From NCBI GenBank assembly GCA_021781815.1, contig JAJXWB010000004.1:1-64000 (forward strand): a stretch of 64,000 bases of DNA. The letters are read 5' to 3'. Below are positions 26,020-34,132 of this stretch, in pieces (the stretch's first letter is position 1; every line of letters begins with the position of its first letter). The notes below the pieces were generated by a model. It saw only the letters and a program-made list of their open reading frames with translations, did not search any database and was not told the origin of the DNA. The position numbers were made by a program, and so were the translations under genes. The DNA comes from Pseudomonadota bacterium. Lineage in GTDB: Bacteria > Pseudomonadota > Alphaproteobacteria > Rhizobiales > Beijerinckiaceae.

Positions 26020-26973
26020 ATGCCCTCGAAACTCGACCAGCTCAAATCCATGACCACGATCGTCGCAGACACCGGCGACATAGACTCCATCAAGGCCTTC
26101 CATCCGACCGACTGCACCACCAATCCGTCGCTGATCCTCAAGGCGTCGGGCATGCCGCAATACAAGCATCTCGTCGACGAGGCGATCAGGTGGGGGCGTA
26201 GCCACAACGCGGTGTCGAGCGTGGTCACCGATCGTCTTGCGGTCAATTTCGGAACCGAGCTGGCGAAGATCGTGCCAGGCCGCGTCTCGACCGAGGTGGA
26301 CGCCGATTTGTCCTTCGACGCCCGCGCCATGATCGACAAGGGGCGCAGCCTCCTTGCCGCATATAAGGAGCGCGGCGTCGACCGCCAGCGCATCCTCATC
26401 AAGCTGGCGGCGACCTGGGAGGGCGTCGAGGCGGCGCGCGTGCTGCAGAAGGAAGGCGTCGACTGCAACATGACGCTGATGTTCTCGCTCGCCCAGGCCG
26501 CGGCCTGCGCCGACGCCGGAGCCTTTCTGATTTCTCCCTTCGTCGGCCGCATCCTCGATTGGTACAAGGCGCACGAAGGCAAGGAATATACGATCGAGAC
26601 CGATCCCGGCGTGCTGTCGGTTCGGCAGATTTACGCCTATTACAAAGCGCACGGGATCAAGACCATCGTCATGGGCGCGTCGTTCCGCGGCCTCGGCGAG
26701 ATCGAGGCGCTGGCTGGTTGCGACCGGCTGACGATCGCCCCCGATCTGCTCGCAAAACTCGCGGCGGACGAGGGTAGGCTGGAGCGAAAGCTTTCGCCGG
26801 ACAAGCCCGCCGGCGCCCCCGCGAAGATGACTCTCGACGAAAAGACCTTCCGCTGGCTCCTCAACGAAGACAGAATGGCGACGGAGAAGCTCAGCGACGG
26901 CATCCGGATTTTCGCGAGGGATTTGCGCATCCTGCGCGAATTGGTCTCGAAGAAGCTGGAGCAGGCGGCGTAA
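26020..26973 (+). CDS. tal: Transaldolase, classical TalB type
   Basis: 317 residues. It transfers dihydroxyacetone units between sugar phosphates in the non-oxidative pentose phosphate pathway. The Schiff-base Lys128 is in ILIKLAATWEG, Asp17 in VADTGD is the acid/base residue, and TDCTTNPSLIL and the GRISTEVDA-like stretch GRVSTEVDADLSFD are the two family signatures. Length and order match the E. coli TalB group rather than the short TalC group. It begins right after the acetyltransferase stop. Confidence 0.96.
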   Translation: MPSKLDQLKSMTTIVADTGDIDSIKAFHPTDCTTNPSLILKASGMPQYKHLVDEAIRWGRSHNAVSSVVTDRLAVNFGTELAKIVPGRVSTEVDADLSFDARAMIDKGRSLLAAYKERGVDRQRILIKLAATWEGVEAARVLQKEGVDCNMTLMFSLAQAAACADAGAFLISPFVGRILDWYKAHEGKEYTIETDPGVLSVRQIYAYYKAHGIKTIVMGASFRGLGEIEALAGCDRLTIAPDLLAKLAADEGRLERKLSPDKPAGAPAKMTLDEKTFRWLLNEDRMATEKLSDGIRIFARDLRILRELVSKKLEQAA

Positions 26974-27000
26974 CGGGGGAGTAGCGAACAGGGAGGAATC

Positions 27001-27375
27001 ATGTCGACCGAAAAGGCCGCGATCGAGAAAGCCGTCCAGACCTATTTCGACGGCCTGTACGAAGGCGACGCCGACAAGCTCGCGCGCGTCTTTCACCCCA
27101 CGAGCGAACTCACCTTCGAGCAGGACGGCAAACTGGTCGTGTGGACGCGCGACCAGTGGCTCGATGCGGTGCGCAAGCGCCCGTCCGCGAAATCGAAGGG
27201 CTCGCCGCGTGAAGACGCCATCCTGATCTTCGATCAGTCCGGCCCGGCGACGGCTTTCGTGAAAGTGAAGTGCCAGCTTCCACCGGCCTATTTCACGGAT
27301 TATCTGGTGTTCGCCAAGGCTGATGGCGAATGGAAGGTCGCACAGAAGATTTTCGCGACCGTCGTCAAAAAATAA
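27001..27375 (+). CDS. NTF2-like / Lumazine-binding-like small protein
   Basis: 124 residues, with GGGAGGA before the ATG. The pattern EKAVQTYFDGLYEGDADKLARVFHP at the N-terminus, then VWTRDQWLDAV, and the C-terminal ADGEWKVAQKIFATV is the cone-like NTF2/SnoaL fold of putative lumazine-binding proteins. Such proteins bind small hydrophobic ligands or act as isomerases; nothing here fixes a function. It lies 27 bp after tal in the same direction. Confidence 0.8.
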   Translation: MSTEKAAIEKAVQTYFDGLYEGDADKLARVFHPTSELTFEQDGKLVVWTRDQWLDAVRKRPSAKSKGSPREDAILIFDQSGPATAFVKVKCQLPPAYFTDYLVFAKADGEWKVAQKIFATVVKK

Positions 27376-27386
27376 GGCGACCGGGA

Positions 27387-27408
27387 CCGCCGGCCTTCAG
27401 GCCGGCGG
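27387..27408. terminator. Hairpin between convergent genes
   Basis: CCGCCGGCC-TTCA-GGCCGGCGG forms a perfect 9-bp GC stem with a tetraloop. It sits between the stop codons at 27375 and 27422 of converging genes, so it can act for both. There is no clear T run on either side. Confidence 0.55.
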
Positions 27409-27421
27409 CGTCACGACATCC

Positions 27422-29104
27422 CTACTTCCCCTGCGCCAGCGCCGCTTCCCTGATCTTCGTCAGCGTCGTCGCCGGCGTGATCGCTTCGGGATCGATTTTC
27501 ACGTGCAGGATCGCGGGTTTTCCGCTCGCCAGCGCGCGCTCGAAGGCCGGCATGAAGTCGTCCGTCGTCAAGACCGTCTCGCCATGCCCGCCGAAGGCGC
27601 GGGCGTAGGCGGCAAAATCCGGGTTCTTCAACGCCGTGCCGATGGGGCGGTTCGGATATTCGCGTTCCTGATGCATGCGGATCGTGCCGTACATGCCGTT
27701 GTCGACAACGACGAAGACGATGCCCAGGGCATATTGCACGGCGGTGGCGAATTCCTGCCCGTTCATCAGGAAGCAGCCGTCGCCGGCGAACGACACGACG
27801 GTCTTGTCCGGATGCAGACGCTTGGCGCCGATCGCCGCCGGAACGCCATAGCCCATCGAACCCGACGTCGTCGCAAGCTGCCCGCCGAATTTTGGAATGC
27901 GCAGGAAGCGGCCGACGAAGGTGTTGTAATTGCCGGCGCCCGACGTGACGATGAAATCATCGCCCAGTCTTTCACGCAATTGCGTCAGCGCCTCGCCGAA
28001 CTGCATCGCGCCGGGGATTTGCGGCGCCTTTTCTGTCCACACGACATAGTCGCCATGCGACGCGGCGCCCGCGCCGGCCCAGCCGACAGCATTCGGCGGC
28101 TGCACGCTTTCGAGTTGCGCGCAAAAAGCCTGTGGCGTCGCGTTGATGGCGAGCGTCGGGTGATAGACGCGCCCCAGTTCGGCGGTGTCGGCATGCACGT
28201 GCACGAATGTCTGACGCGGAAGGGGAATGTCGAACAGCGTGTAGGATTGCGACGGCATTTCCGCCATGCGCCCGCCGACGAGCAGCACGAGATCGGCGCT
28301 TTCGATGCGCGCTTTAAGTTTTGGATTGGGGCCGATGCCGATCTCACCCGCGTAATTGGCGTCGGCATTCGGAAACAGCATGGCGCGGCGGAACGAGGTC
28401 GCGACCGGCAGATCGAACCGTTCGGCGAAGCGCACGAAGGACTCGACGGCCTTCGCACTCCAGCCGGAGCCGCCGAGAATCGCGACTGGCGCTTTCGCGG
28501 CCCAGAGGAGCTTCTGCAATTCGGCCATTTGCGGCAGGCCGGGCCATGTCGGCGCGGGCTCCACGCGCACCGCGTCGGCGGCCTGCGCGGTCTCGACCAG
28601 CATGTCCTCGGGCAATGCGATCACGACTGGGCCGGGGCGCCCCTGCATGGCGACATGGAAGGCGCGCGAAACGAATTCGGGAATGCGCGCGGGATCGTCG
28701 ATCTCGCACACCCATTTGGCGGTCGAGCCGAAGAAGGCCTTGAAGTCCATTTCCTGGAACGCGCCGCGGCTCCGCATCGAGCGTTCGATCTGGCCGACGA
28801 ACAGGATCAGCGGTGTCGAATCGTGTTCGGCGATGTGGATGGCGTGCGCCGCGTTGGTCGCGCCCGGCCCGCGCGTGACGAAGGCGATTCCGGGCCGCCC
28901 GGTGAGACGCGCGATCGCTTCCGCCGCGAGCGCGGCGCCCGTCTCCTGCCGGCACACCGTCACCTGCACCGACGAATCATGCAGCGCGTCGAGCACGGCG
29001 AGATAGGATTCGCCGGGCACGCAGAACACGTGCTGCACACCCTGAATGGCGAGCTGGTCGACGAGGATCTGCCCGCCTGTGCGCAGAGAGTTGGATTGCG
29101 TCAT
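27422..29104 (-). CDS. ThDP-dependent enzyme, acetolactate-synthase-like
   Basis: 560 residues. The three-domain ThDP decarboxylase/synthase layout is complete: the catalytic Glu54 in CRQETGAALAAEA, RGPGATNAAHAI, GRPGPVVIALPEDML, and the ThDP/Mg motif GDGCFLMNGQE ending at VVDNGMYGT. It resembles the acetolactate synthase large subunit, but no IlvH regulatory subunit is near. It overlaps by 4 nt a CaiB-type CoA-transferase gene (upstream on this strand). So an acyl-CoA or 2-keto acid/2-hydroxyacyl-CoA lyase-type reaction is conceivable. The true substrate is unknown. It lacks the oxalyl-CoA decarboxylase N-terminus. Confidence 0.85.
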   Translation of the reverse strand: MTQSNSLRTGGQILVDQLAIQGVQHVFCVPGESYLAVLDALHDSSVQVTVCRQETGAALAAEAIARLTGRPGIAFVTRGPGATNAAHAIHIAEHDSTPLILFVGQIERSMRSRGAFQEMDFKAFFGSTAKWVCEIDDPARIPEFVSRAFHVAMQGRPGPVVIALPEDMLVETAQAADAVRVEPAPTWPGLPQMAELQKLLWAAKAPVAILGGSGWSAKAVESFVRFAERFDLPVATSFRRAMLFPNADANYAGEIGIGPNPKLKARIESADLVLLVGGRMAEMPSQSYTLFDIPLPRQTFVHVHADTAELGRVYHPTLAINATPQAFCAQLESVQPPNAVGWAGAGAASHGDYVVWTEKAPQIPGAMQFGEALTQLRERLGDDFIVTSGAGNYNTFVGRFLRIPKFGGQLATTSGSMGYGVPAAIGAKRLHPDKTVVSFAGDGCFLMNGQEFATAVQYALGIVFVVVDNGMYGTIRMHQEREYPNRPIGTALKNPDFAAYARAFGGHGETVLTTDDFMPAFERALASGKPAILHVKIDPEAITPATTLTKIREAALAQGK

Positions 29105-30282
29105 TTACCGCCGCCCCACGCCGGGTCGGCGAGCACTTCCGCATTATGTTCGCCGAGTGCGGGCGCGTGGCGCGGCGAGGCGGCGGGCTTGCCGTCGATC
29201 ATGATCGCCGAACGGATGCCGGGCGTCGACCCGCCCCTGGCTCTTGGATTGGGACGGTCGATCCGCATGCCCCGGTGGATCACCTGCGGGTCGGCGAATA
29301 CATCCGGGATCGTGTTGATCGGCCCGGCCGGCACGCCGATGGCGTCCAGTTTGGGCAACAATTCCGCGCGTGAAAATTGCGAGGTCATCGCGTTCAGCTT
29401 CTCGTCCATCGCCTTGCGATTGATGGCGCGCGACGGCATTTCGGCGAAGCGCGGATCGTCCGCCATCTCGGGCGCGCCGAGCGCGGTCACGAGCTTTCTG
29501 AACTGGCCGTTATTGGCGGTGGCGATGATGATGTCGCCGTCAGATACCTTGTACACGTCGTAAGGCGTGACGTTCGGATGCGCATTGCCCATCCGCTTGC
29601 CGGCCGCGCCGCCGACAAAATAATTCAGCGCCTGGAAGCCGAGCACGGCCGTCACGCTGTCGATCAGCGCGCAATCGATATAGGCGCCCTCGCCGGTCTT
29701 CTGCCGACGGATCAGCGCCGCCTGAATGGCGTTCGACGCATACAAGCCCGTAAAAATGTCGACGATGGAGATGCCGACCTTGGTTGGCGGTCCGTCGGGC
29801 TGGCCGGTGACGTGCATGATGCCCCCCATGCCCTGCAGCAGGAAGTCGTAGCCCGCGCGCGGCGCATAGGGGCCGGTCTGGCCGAATCCGGTGATAGAGC
29901 AATAGATGATGTCGGGTTTCACTTTTTTCAGGCCTTCGTAGTCGAGCCCGAATTTCGAGAGGCCGCCGACCTTGAAGTTCTCGATCACGACATCGGCGTT
30001 GGCCGCCAGACGCCGCACCAGGGCGCGGCCCTCTTCCGTGTCGAAATCGCCCTCGATGCAGCGCTTGCCGCGATTGCAGCCATAGAAATAGGCCGCTCCC
30101 AGTTTTTCTCCGTCTTCGCTTTCGACGAAAGGCGGGCCCCATTGCCTGGTGTCGTCGCCCTCGCGCGCGCGCTCGACTTTCACGACGTCGGCGCCGAGAT
30201 CAGCGAGCAATTGCCCGGCCCAGGGGCCGGCGAGAATGCGGGCAAGTTCGAGGACGCGAATGCCGGAAAGTGGTTCAGTCAT
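29101..30282 (-). CDS. CaiB/BaiF family CoA-transferase
   Basis: 393 residues from ATG 30282 (MTEPLSGIRV); upstream in-frame ATGs add unrelated residues. It is a class III CoA-transferase moving CoA between carboxylic acids. The catalytic Asp146 is in APRAGYDFLLQ, with the N-terminal GIRVLELARILAGPWAGQLLADLGADVVKVE and CSITGFGQTGP segments as family marks. Its stop overlaps the start of the ThDP enzyme (ATGA), so the pair is translated together. The acyl donor and acceptor are unknown. Confidence 0.9.
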   Translation of the reverse strand: MTEPLSGIRVLELARILAGPWAGQLLADLGADVVKVERAREGDDTRQWGPPFVESEDGEKLGAAYFYGCNRGKRCIEGDFDTEEGRALVRRLAANADVVIENFKVGGLSKFGLDYEGLKKVKPDIIYCSITGFGQTGPYAPRAGYDFLLQGMGGIMHVTGQPDGPPTKVGISIVDIFTGLYASNAIQAALIRRQKTGEGAYIDCALIDSVTAVLGFQALNYFVGGAAGKRMGNAHPNVTPYDVYKVSDGDIIIATANNGQFRKLVTALGAPEMADDPRFAEMPSRAINRKAMDEKLNAMTSQFSRAELLPKLDAIGVPAGPINTIPDVFADPQVIHRGMRIDRPNPRARGGSTPGIRSAIMIDGKPAASPRHAPALGEHNAEVLADPAWGGGK

Positions 30283-30347
30283 GGGCGCTGGAAGTCCGAT
30301 CGTTGAGACCCGGAAGCGGGGCGCGCAGTCTAGCGCATTCTGACCAC

Positions 30348-30363
30348 GGGAAACCAGTTTCCC
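30348..30363. promoter_or_regulatory. Inverted repeat upstream of the CoA-transferase
   Basis: GGGAAAC-CA-GTTTCCC is a perfect 7-bp inverted repeat 66-81 bp upstream of the CoA-transferase start, within the 174-bp gap 30283-30456. Two GGCGCGCAG copies (one near 30320, one near 30367) flank it. It looks like an operator for the CoA-transferase/ThDP pair, but no regulator is adjacent. Confidence 0.4.
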
Positions 30364-30456
30364 ATGAGGCGCGCAGGGCTTGACCGCCATCGTGGTCCAC
30401 CGTGCGGCCTCGTTCGGGTTCGCCGCAGGTCGGCCGGCGCACCCGCGTTCCCGCGT

Positions 30457-31089
30457 CTACTCTGCATCCGCTTGCCGTTCCGGCGCGGCGGCCTGGAAGG
30501 CCGGCAGATCTTTGCAGGCCGCCTCCGTCGTCAATAGTCGCGGGAATGCCGAGACATCGACGCCGAAACGACGCGCGTTGCCAAGCTGCGGCACAAGACA
30601 GATATCAGCGAGCGTCGGCGCCTGGCCGAAGCAGAATGGACCGGGTTCGCTGGCGATCAGCCTCTCGCATGCCGCCAGCCCTTCCGCATTCGCCCATTTC
30701 GCCCAGCCTGTCACATCTTCCTCGGCGACCCCGAGATCGGTCAGTTTGCGCAGCACCCTGAGATTCTGGACGGGATGGATGTCGCAGGCGATGGCGTAGG
30801 CGAAGGCGCGCACGCGCGCGCGCTGGAACGCGTCCTGCGGCAGCAGCGGCGGCGTCGGGCGTGTCTCGTCGAGCCATTCGATGATGGCGAGCGACTGGGT
30901 CAGCGTTCCGCCGTCATCGGTTTCCAGGGTCGGCACGAGACCCTGCGGGTTGAGGCTGAGATAGGCGGGCGCGCGCTGTTCCTGCCTGCGCAGGTGGTGC
31001 GACACGTGCCCGGCCGAAAGCCCCTTGAGATTGAGCGCGATGCGAACGCGATAGGCGGCTGAGCTACGAAAATACCCGTGAAGGCGCAT
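30457..31089 (-). CDS. nagL: Maleylpyruvate isomerase, glutathione-dependent (zeta GST)
   Basis: 210 residues from ATG 31089. The N-terminal thioredoxin-fold active site is SSAAYRVRIALNLKGL, followed by NPQGLVPTLE and LTQSLAIIEWLDE, typical of zeta-class glutathione transferases. This group includes maleylacetoacetate isomerase (MaiA) and maleylpyruvate isomerase (NagL). I favour NagL because gentisate dioxygenase and a fumarylpyruvate-hydrolase-like gene are nearby and no homogentisate gene is. It converts maleylpyruvate to fumarylpyruvate with glutathione. It is divergent from the fumarylpyruvate hydrolase gene. Confidence 0.85.
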   Translation of the reverse strand: MRLHGYFRSSAAYRVRIALNLKGLSAGHVSHHLRRQEQRAPAYLSLNPQGLVPTLETDDGGTLTQSLAIIEWLDETRPTPPLLPQDAFQRARVRAFAYAIACDIHPVQNLRVLRKLTDLGVAEEDVTGWAKWANAEGLAACERLIASEPGPFCFGQAPTLADICLVPQLGNARRFGVDVSAFPRLLTTEAACKDLPAFQAAAPERQADAE

Positions 31090-31188
31090 TCTTTCCCTCG
31101 TCCTGTCCGCAATCCGCCTGGCGGCTACGCGGTTCCGTGACGGCCAGCATGGCGACGCGCCGCCGCCAGTCAATGCATGAAGCGCGAA

Positions 31189-31217
31189 ATTGACAGCAAT
31201 CTGATATTCAGTACAGT
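31189..31217 (+). promoter_or_regulatory. Promoter/operator of the fumarylpyruvate hydrolase-ABC operon
   Basis: TTGACA at 31190-31195 is followed after 16 nt by TACAGT (31212-31217). CTGA-TAT-TCAG (31201-31211) is an inverted repeat between them. The 17-nt block starting at 31189 (ATTGACAGCAATCTGAT) matches 13 of 17 positions of the minus-strand block before the hydroxylase gene (39465-39481). So it is probably the regulated promoter of the island. It lies about 100 bp upstream of the ATG at 31319. Confidence 0.55.
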
Positions 31218-31318
31218 GAGCAATAATGAAAACCAGAAGGGGGGATGATGCCGTTCGCGCTTTTGCCGCGAGGCGCTATGCTTGCCCGCCCTCGCTCACA
31301 GGCCGAAGAGAGAGCTGC

Positions 31319-32014
31319 ATGAACTACGTGGTCGCGCCGCCCGCCATCGCTTCGATCGCCGTCGCCGACGGAGATGATCGCTTTCCCGTCCGCCGCGTCA
31401 TCTGCGTCGGTCGGAATTACGAGGCGCATGCGCGCGAGATGGGCAAGGACCCGGCGCGCGAGCCGCCGTTCTTCTTCACCAAGCCTGCCGACGCCATCGT
31501 GCCGGATGGAACGGCCGTTCCCTATCCGCCCGAGACAAGGAACTTCCACTACGAGATTGAACTCGTCGTCGCGATCGGCAGGGATGGGTTTGAGATCCCG
31601 GAAGACAGGGCGCTGGATCACGTCTTCGGTTATGCCGTCGGCATCGATCTGACGCGCCGCGACCTGCAATTGGCCGCGCGTGATCTCGGCCGTCCCTGGG
31701 ACTGGGGCAAGGCCTTCGACAATTCAGCGCCGATATCGCCGTTGCGGCCGGCTGCAGCCATTGGCCACCCCGCCAGCGGTCGGATCTGGCTGTCGGTCAA
31801 CGGCGTCGTGAAGCAGGACGCCGATATCGCCGATCTCATCTGGAGCGTGCCGGAGATCGTCGCCGTCGCGTCTCGGTCCATCCGGTTGAAGGCTGGCGAC
31901 GTCATCATGACCGGCACGCCCGCCGGCGTCGGGCCGATCGTCGTCGGCGACAGGGTCGAGGGCGGGATCGACGGGATCGGTCGGATCGCGATCACGATCG
32001 CGCCAGCGGCCTGA
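31319..32014 (+). CDS. nagK: Fumarylpyruvate hydrolase (FAH family)
   Basis: 231 residues from ATG 31319 (GAGAG 7 nt upstream); the upstream in-frame extension to 31226 has no family sequence. The FAH fold signature is clear: ICVGRNYEAHAREMG, PFFFTKPADAIVP, the metal-binding HYEIELVVAIG (Glu-x-Glu), and TRRDLQ, KAFDNSAPI, TGTPAGVGPI. In the gentisate pathway this enzyme splits fumarylpyruvate to fumarate and pyruvate. It heads the operon with the ABC importer genes and diverges from nagL. Confidence 0.88.
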   Translation: MNYVVAPPAIASIAVADGDDRFPVRRVICVGRNYEAHAREMGKDPAREPPFFFTKPADAIVPDGTAVPYPPETRNFHYEIELVVAIGRDGFEIPEDRALDHVFGYAVGIDLTRRDLQLAARDLGRPWDWGKAFDNSAPISPLRPAAAIGHPASGRIWLSVNGVVKQDADIADLIWSVPEIVAVASRSIRLKAGDVIMTGTPAGVGPIVVGDRVEGGIDGIGRIAITIAPAA

Positions 32015-32065
32015 AAAAGCGCGCGCCGCACGAATGGCGCGCGCAACACCAAGGGGAGGAACACC

Positions 32066-33241
32066 ATGCGTCACGTTCTTGCGCCGGTTTTCGCGCTCGG
32101 TCTGCTGTCCGGCGCAGCCTTCGGCGCCGAGCCGGTCAGAATCGGTTTCCTGTCGACGTTTTCGGGGCCCTCGGGCCAGCTCGGTCAGGAACTGCTCGAC
32201 GGCTTCAATCTCGCGCTCGACCAGAACGGGCGCGCCATCGGCGGGCGTCCCGTGGAGTTGATTCAGGGCGACGATCAGGCCAAGCCCGACGTCGGCCGTC
32301 AGGTCGCTGAAAAGATGGTCGAGCAGGACAAGGCGCAGATCCTCACCGGCGTCAACTTCTCCAACGTCATGCTCGCCGTCGCCAGGCCCGTGCTCGATGC
32401 CGGCGCCTTCATTGTCTCGTCCAACGCGGGCGCCTCGCAATTTGCGGGCGCGCAGTGCAATCCGCACTTCTTCGCCGCCTCGTTCCAGAATGACACGGCG
32501 TCGGAGGCGATGGGCCTCTATCTCCAGAACAAGGGCGTGAAGAAGATATACCTGCTCGCGCCGAATTACCCGGCCGGCAAGGATTTCCTTGCGGGCTTCA
32601 AGCGCGCCTACAAGGGCCAGATCGTCGGCGAGGTGTACACGACCTTCGGGCAGCTCGATTACGCCGCCGAGATCGCGCAGGTGCGCGCGGCCAATCCGGA
32701 CGGGGTCTATTTTTTCTATCCCGGCGGCATGGGCGTCAATTTCGTCAAACAGTACGATCAGGCCGGACTGAAGAAGACGATCCCGCTCTACGGCCCGTCT
32801 TTCTCGCTCGACCAGACGGTGCTGCCGGCGATCGGCGATGCGGCGGTAGGGGCCTATGCCTCGGCCTTCTGGGCGGAGACGTTCGACAATCCCCAGAGCA
32901 AGAAATTCGTCGCGGATTTCGAGGCGAAATATCACCGCATTCCCTCACCCAACGCCGCCGTCGCCTTCGACACCGCGCGCCTGCTCGACGCCGCCGCCAG
33001 GAGCATCGGCGGCAGGATCGAGGACAAGCCGGCGTTTCAGAAGGCGCTGGAGAACGTGAAATTCGAGTCGCTGCGCGGCAATTTCCGGTTCAACACGAAT
33101 CACTATCCGATCCAGGATTTCTATCTGACGGAGATCGTGAAGGATGCTCAGGGTCGTCCCGTGATGGCGGTGCGCGAAAAGATCGACAGCGATCATAAGG
33201 ACGCCTATGTCGGCCAGTGCAAGATGCCGCCCGCGAACTGA
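32066..33241 (+). CDS. ABC transporter substrate-binding protein, branched-chain type
   Basis: 391 residues with a cleavable signal peptide (MRHVLAPVFALGLLSGAAFGA, cut near residue 20). The periplasmic two-lobed LivK-like fold starts with VRIGFLSTFSGPSGQLGQE, then NRGAFIVSSNAGASQFAG-like residues around 110-125. The family binds branched-chain amino acids or aromatic acids. Its position between fumarylpyruvate hydrolase and the permease genes makes an aromatic acid (3-hydroxybenzoate or gentisate) the likeliest ligand. This is inference from context. Confidence 0.88.
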   Translation: MRHVLAPVFALGLLSGAAFGAEPVRIGFLSTFSGPSGQLGQELLDGFNLALDQNGRAIGGRPVELIQGDDQAKPDVGRQVAEKMVEQDKAQILTGVNFSNVMLAVARPVLDAGAFIVSSNAGASQFAGAQCNPHFFAASFQNDTASEAMGLYLQNKGVKKIYLLAPNYPAGKDFLAGFKRAYKGQIVGEVYTTFGQLDYAAEIAQVRAANPDGVYFFYPGGMGVNFVKQYDQAGLKKTIPLYGPSFSLDQTVLPAIGDAAVGAYASAFWAETFDNPQSKKFVADFEAKYHRIPSPNAAVAFDTARLLDAAARSIGGRIEDKPAFQKALENVKFESLRGNFRFNTNHYPIQDFYLTEIVKDAQGRPVMAVREKIDSDHKDAYVGQCKMPPAN

Positions 33242-33259
33242 CGCCCGGATGGATCGCGG

Positions 33260-34132
33260 ATGACCCCGTCGCTGCTGATCGAACAGACGCTCAACGGCGT
33301 GCAGTTCGGGATCATGCTGTTCCTGATGTCGGCAGGCCTGACGCTCGTGTTCGGCATCATGAACTTCATCAATCTTGCGCACGGCTCGCTTTACATGATC
33401 GGCGCCTTCGCCGGCGCGGCGACCCAGGCGGCGACCGGCAGCTTCGCTCTGGCGATCGTCGCCGCGCCCATTGCCGCCGCGCTCGCCGGCCTTGTGCTTG
33501 AAAGCGCGCTGCTGAGACGCTTCTATGGACGCGATCATCTCGATCAGGTGCTCGTCACCTTCGGAACCATCCTGGCGCTGAACGAGGCTACACGTATTCT
33601 GTTCGGACTGACGCCGCTGCGCATGGACCTGCCGTCGGCGCTGGCGGGCCATGTCGAGATCATCCCCGGCGCGCCATATCCTACGTTTCGTCTCGCCATT
33701 CTCGCCGTCGGCCTGCTGGTTGCGGCGTCGTTGTATGTCATCATCATGCGCACGCGCCTTGGAATGTGGGTGCGCGCTGGCGCCAGCGACCGTCAGATCG
33801 CCTCCGCCATGGGCGTCAACGTTCCGCTCGTGTTTGCGGCCCTGTTCGCGACCGGGGCGGCGCTCGCCGGACTTGCCGGCGTCATGGCCGCTCCGATTCT
33901 GTCGGTCCAGGTCGGCATGGGCGAGCCGATCCTCATCCTCGCGCTCGTCGTCACCGTCATCGGCGGCATAGGATCGATTCGCGGCGCCTTCGTTGCGGCG
34001 CTACTGGTCGGCGTCGTCGACACCTTCGCCCGTGTGCTGCTGACGCCGGCGCTCGGCGGTATGGCCATCTTCATGACCATGGCGGCCATACTCGCGTTTC
34101 GGCCGAAGGGCCTGTTCCCCGCTCATGGCTGA
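33260..34132 (+). CDS. ABC transporter permease, LivH type
   Basis: 290 residues with about eight hydrophobic helices. GVQFGIMLFLMSAGLTLVFGIMNFINLAHGSLYMIGA is the LivH N-terminal signature, and the cytoplasmic coupling segment is near ASDRQIASAMGVNV. It forms the inner-membrane channel with the LivM-like product, whose gene overlaps it by 8 nt. Confidence 0.9.
   Translation: MTPSLLIEQTLNGVQFGIMLFLMSAGLTLVFGIMNFINLAHGSLYMIGAFAGAATQAATGSFALAIVAAPIAAALAGLVLESALLRRFYGRDHLDQVLVTFGTILALNEATRILFGLTPLRMDLPSALAGHVEIIPGAPYPTFRLAILAVGLLVAASLYVIIMRTRLGMWVRAGASDRQIASAMGVNVPLVFAALFATGAALAGLAGVMAAPILSVQVGMGEPILILALVVTVIGGIGSIRGAFVAALLVGVVDTFARVLLTPALGGMAIFMTMAAILAFRPKGLFPAHG

Noticed and set aside
27422-30282. 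Oxalate degradation pair (oxc-frc)
   Set aside because: The ThDP enzyme has acetolactate-synthase-like motifs and lacks the oxalyl-CoA decarboxylase N-terminal pattern; the idea stays only as an analogy.
30457-31089. Maleylacetoacetate isomerase of tyrosine breakdown (maiA)
   Set aside because: Sequence alone allows it, but no homogentisate dioxygenase or fumarylacetoacetase partner is near, while gentisate genes are.
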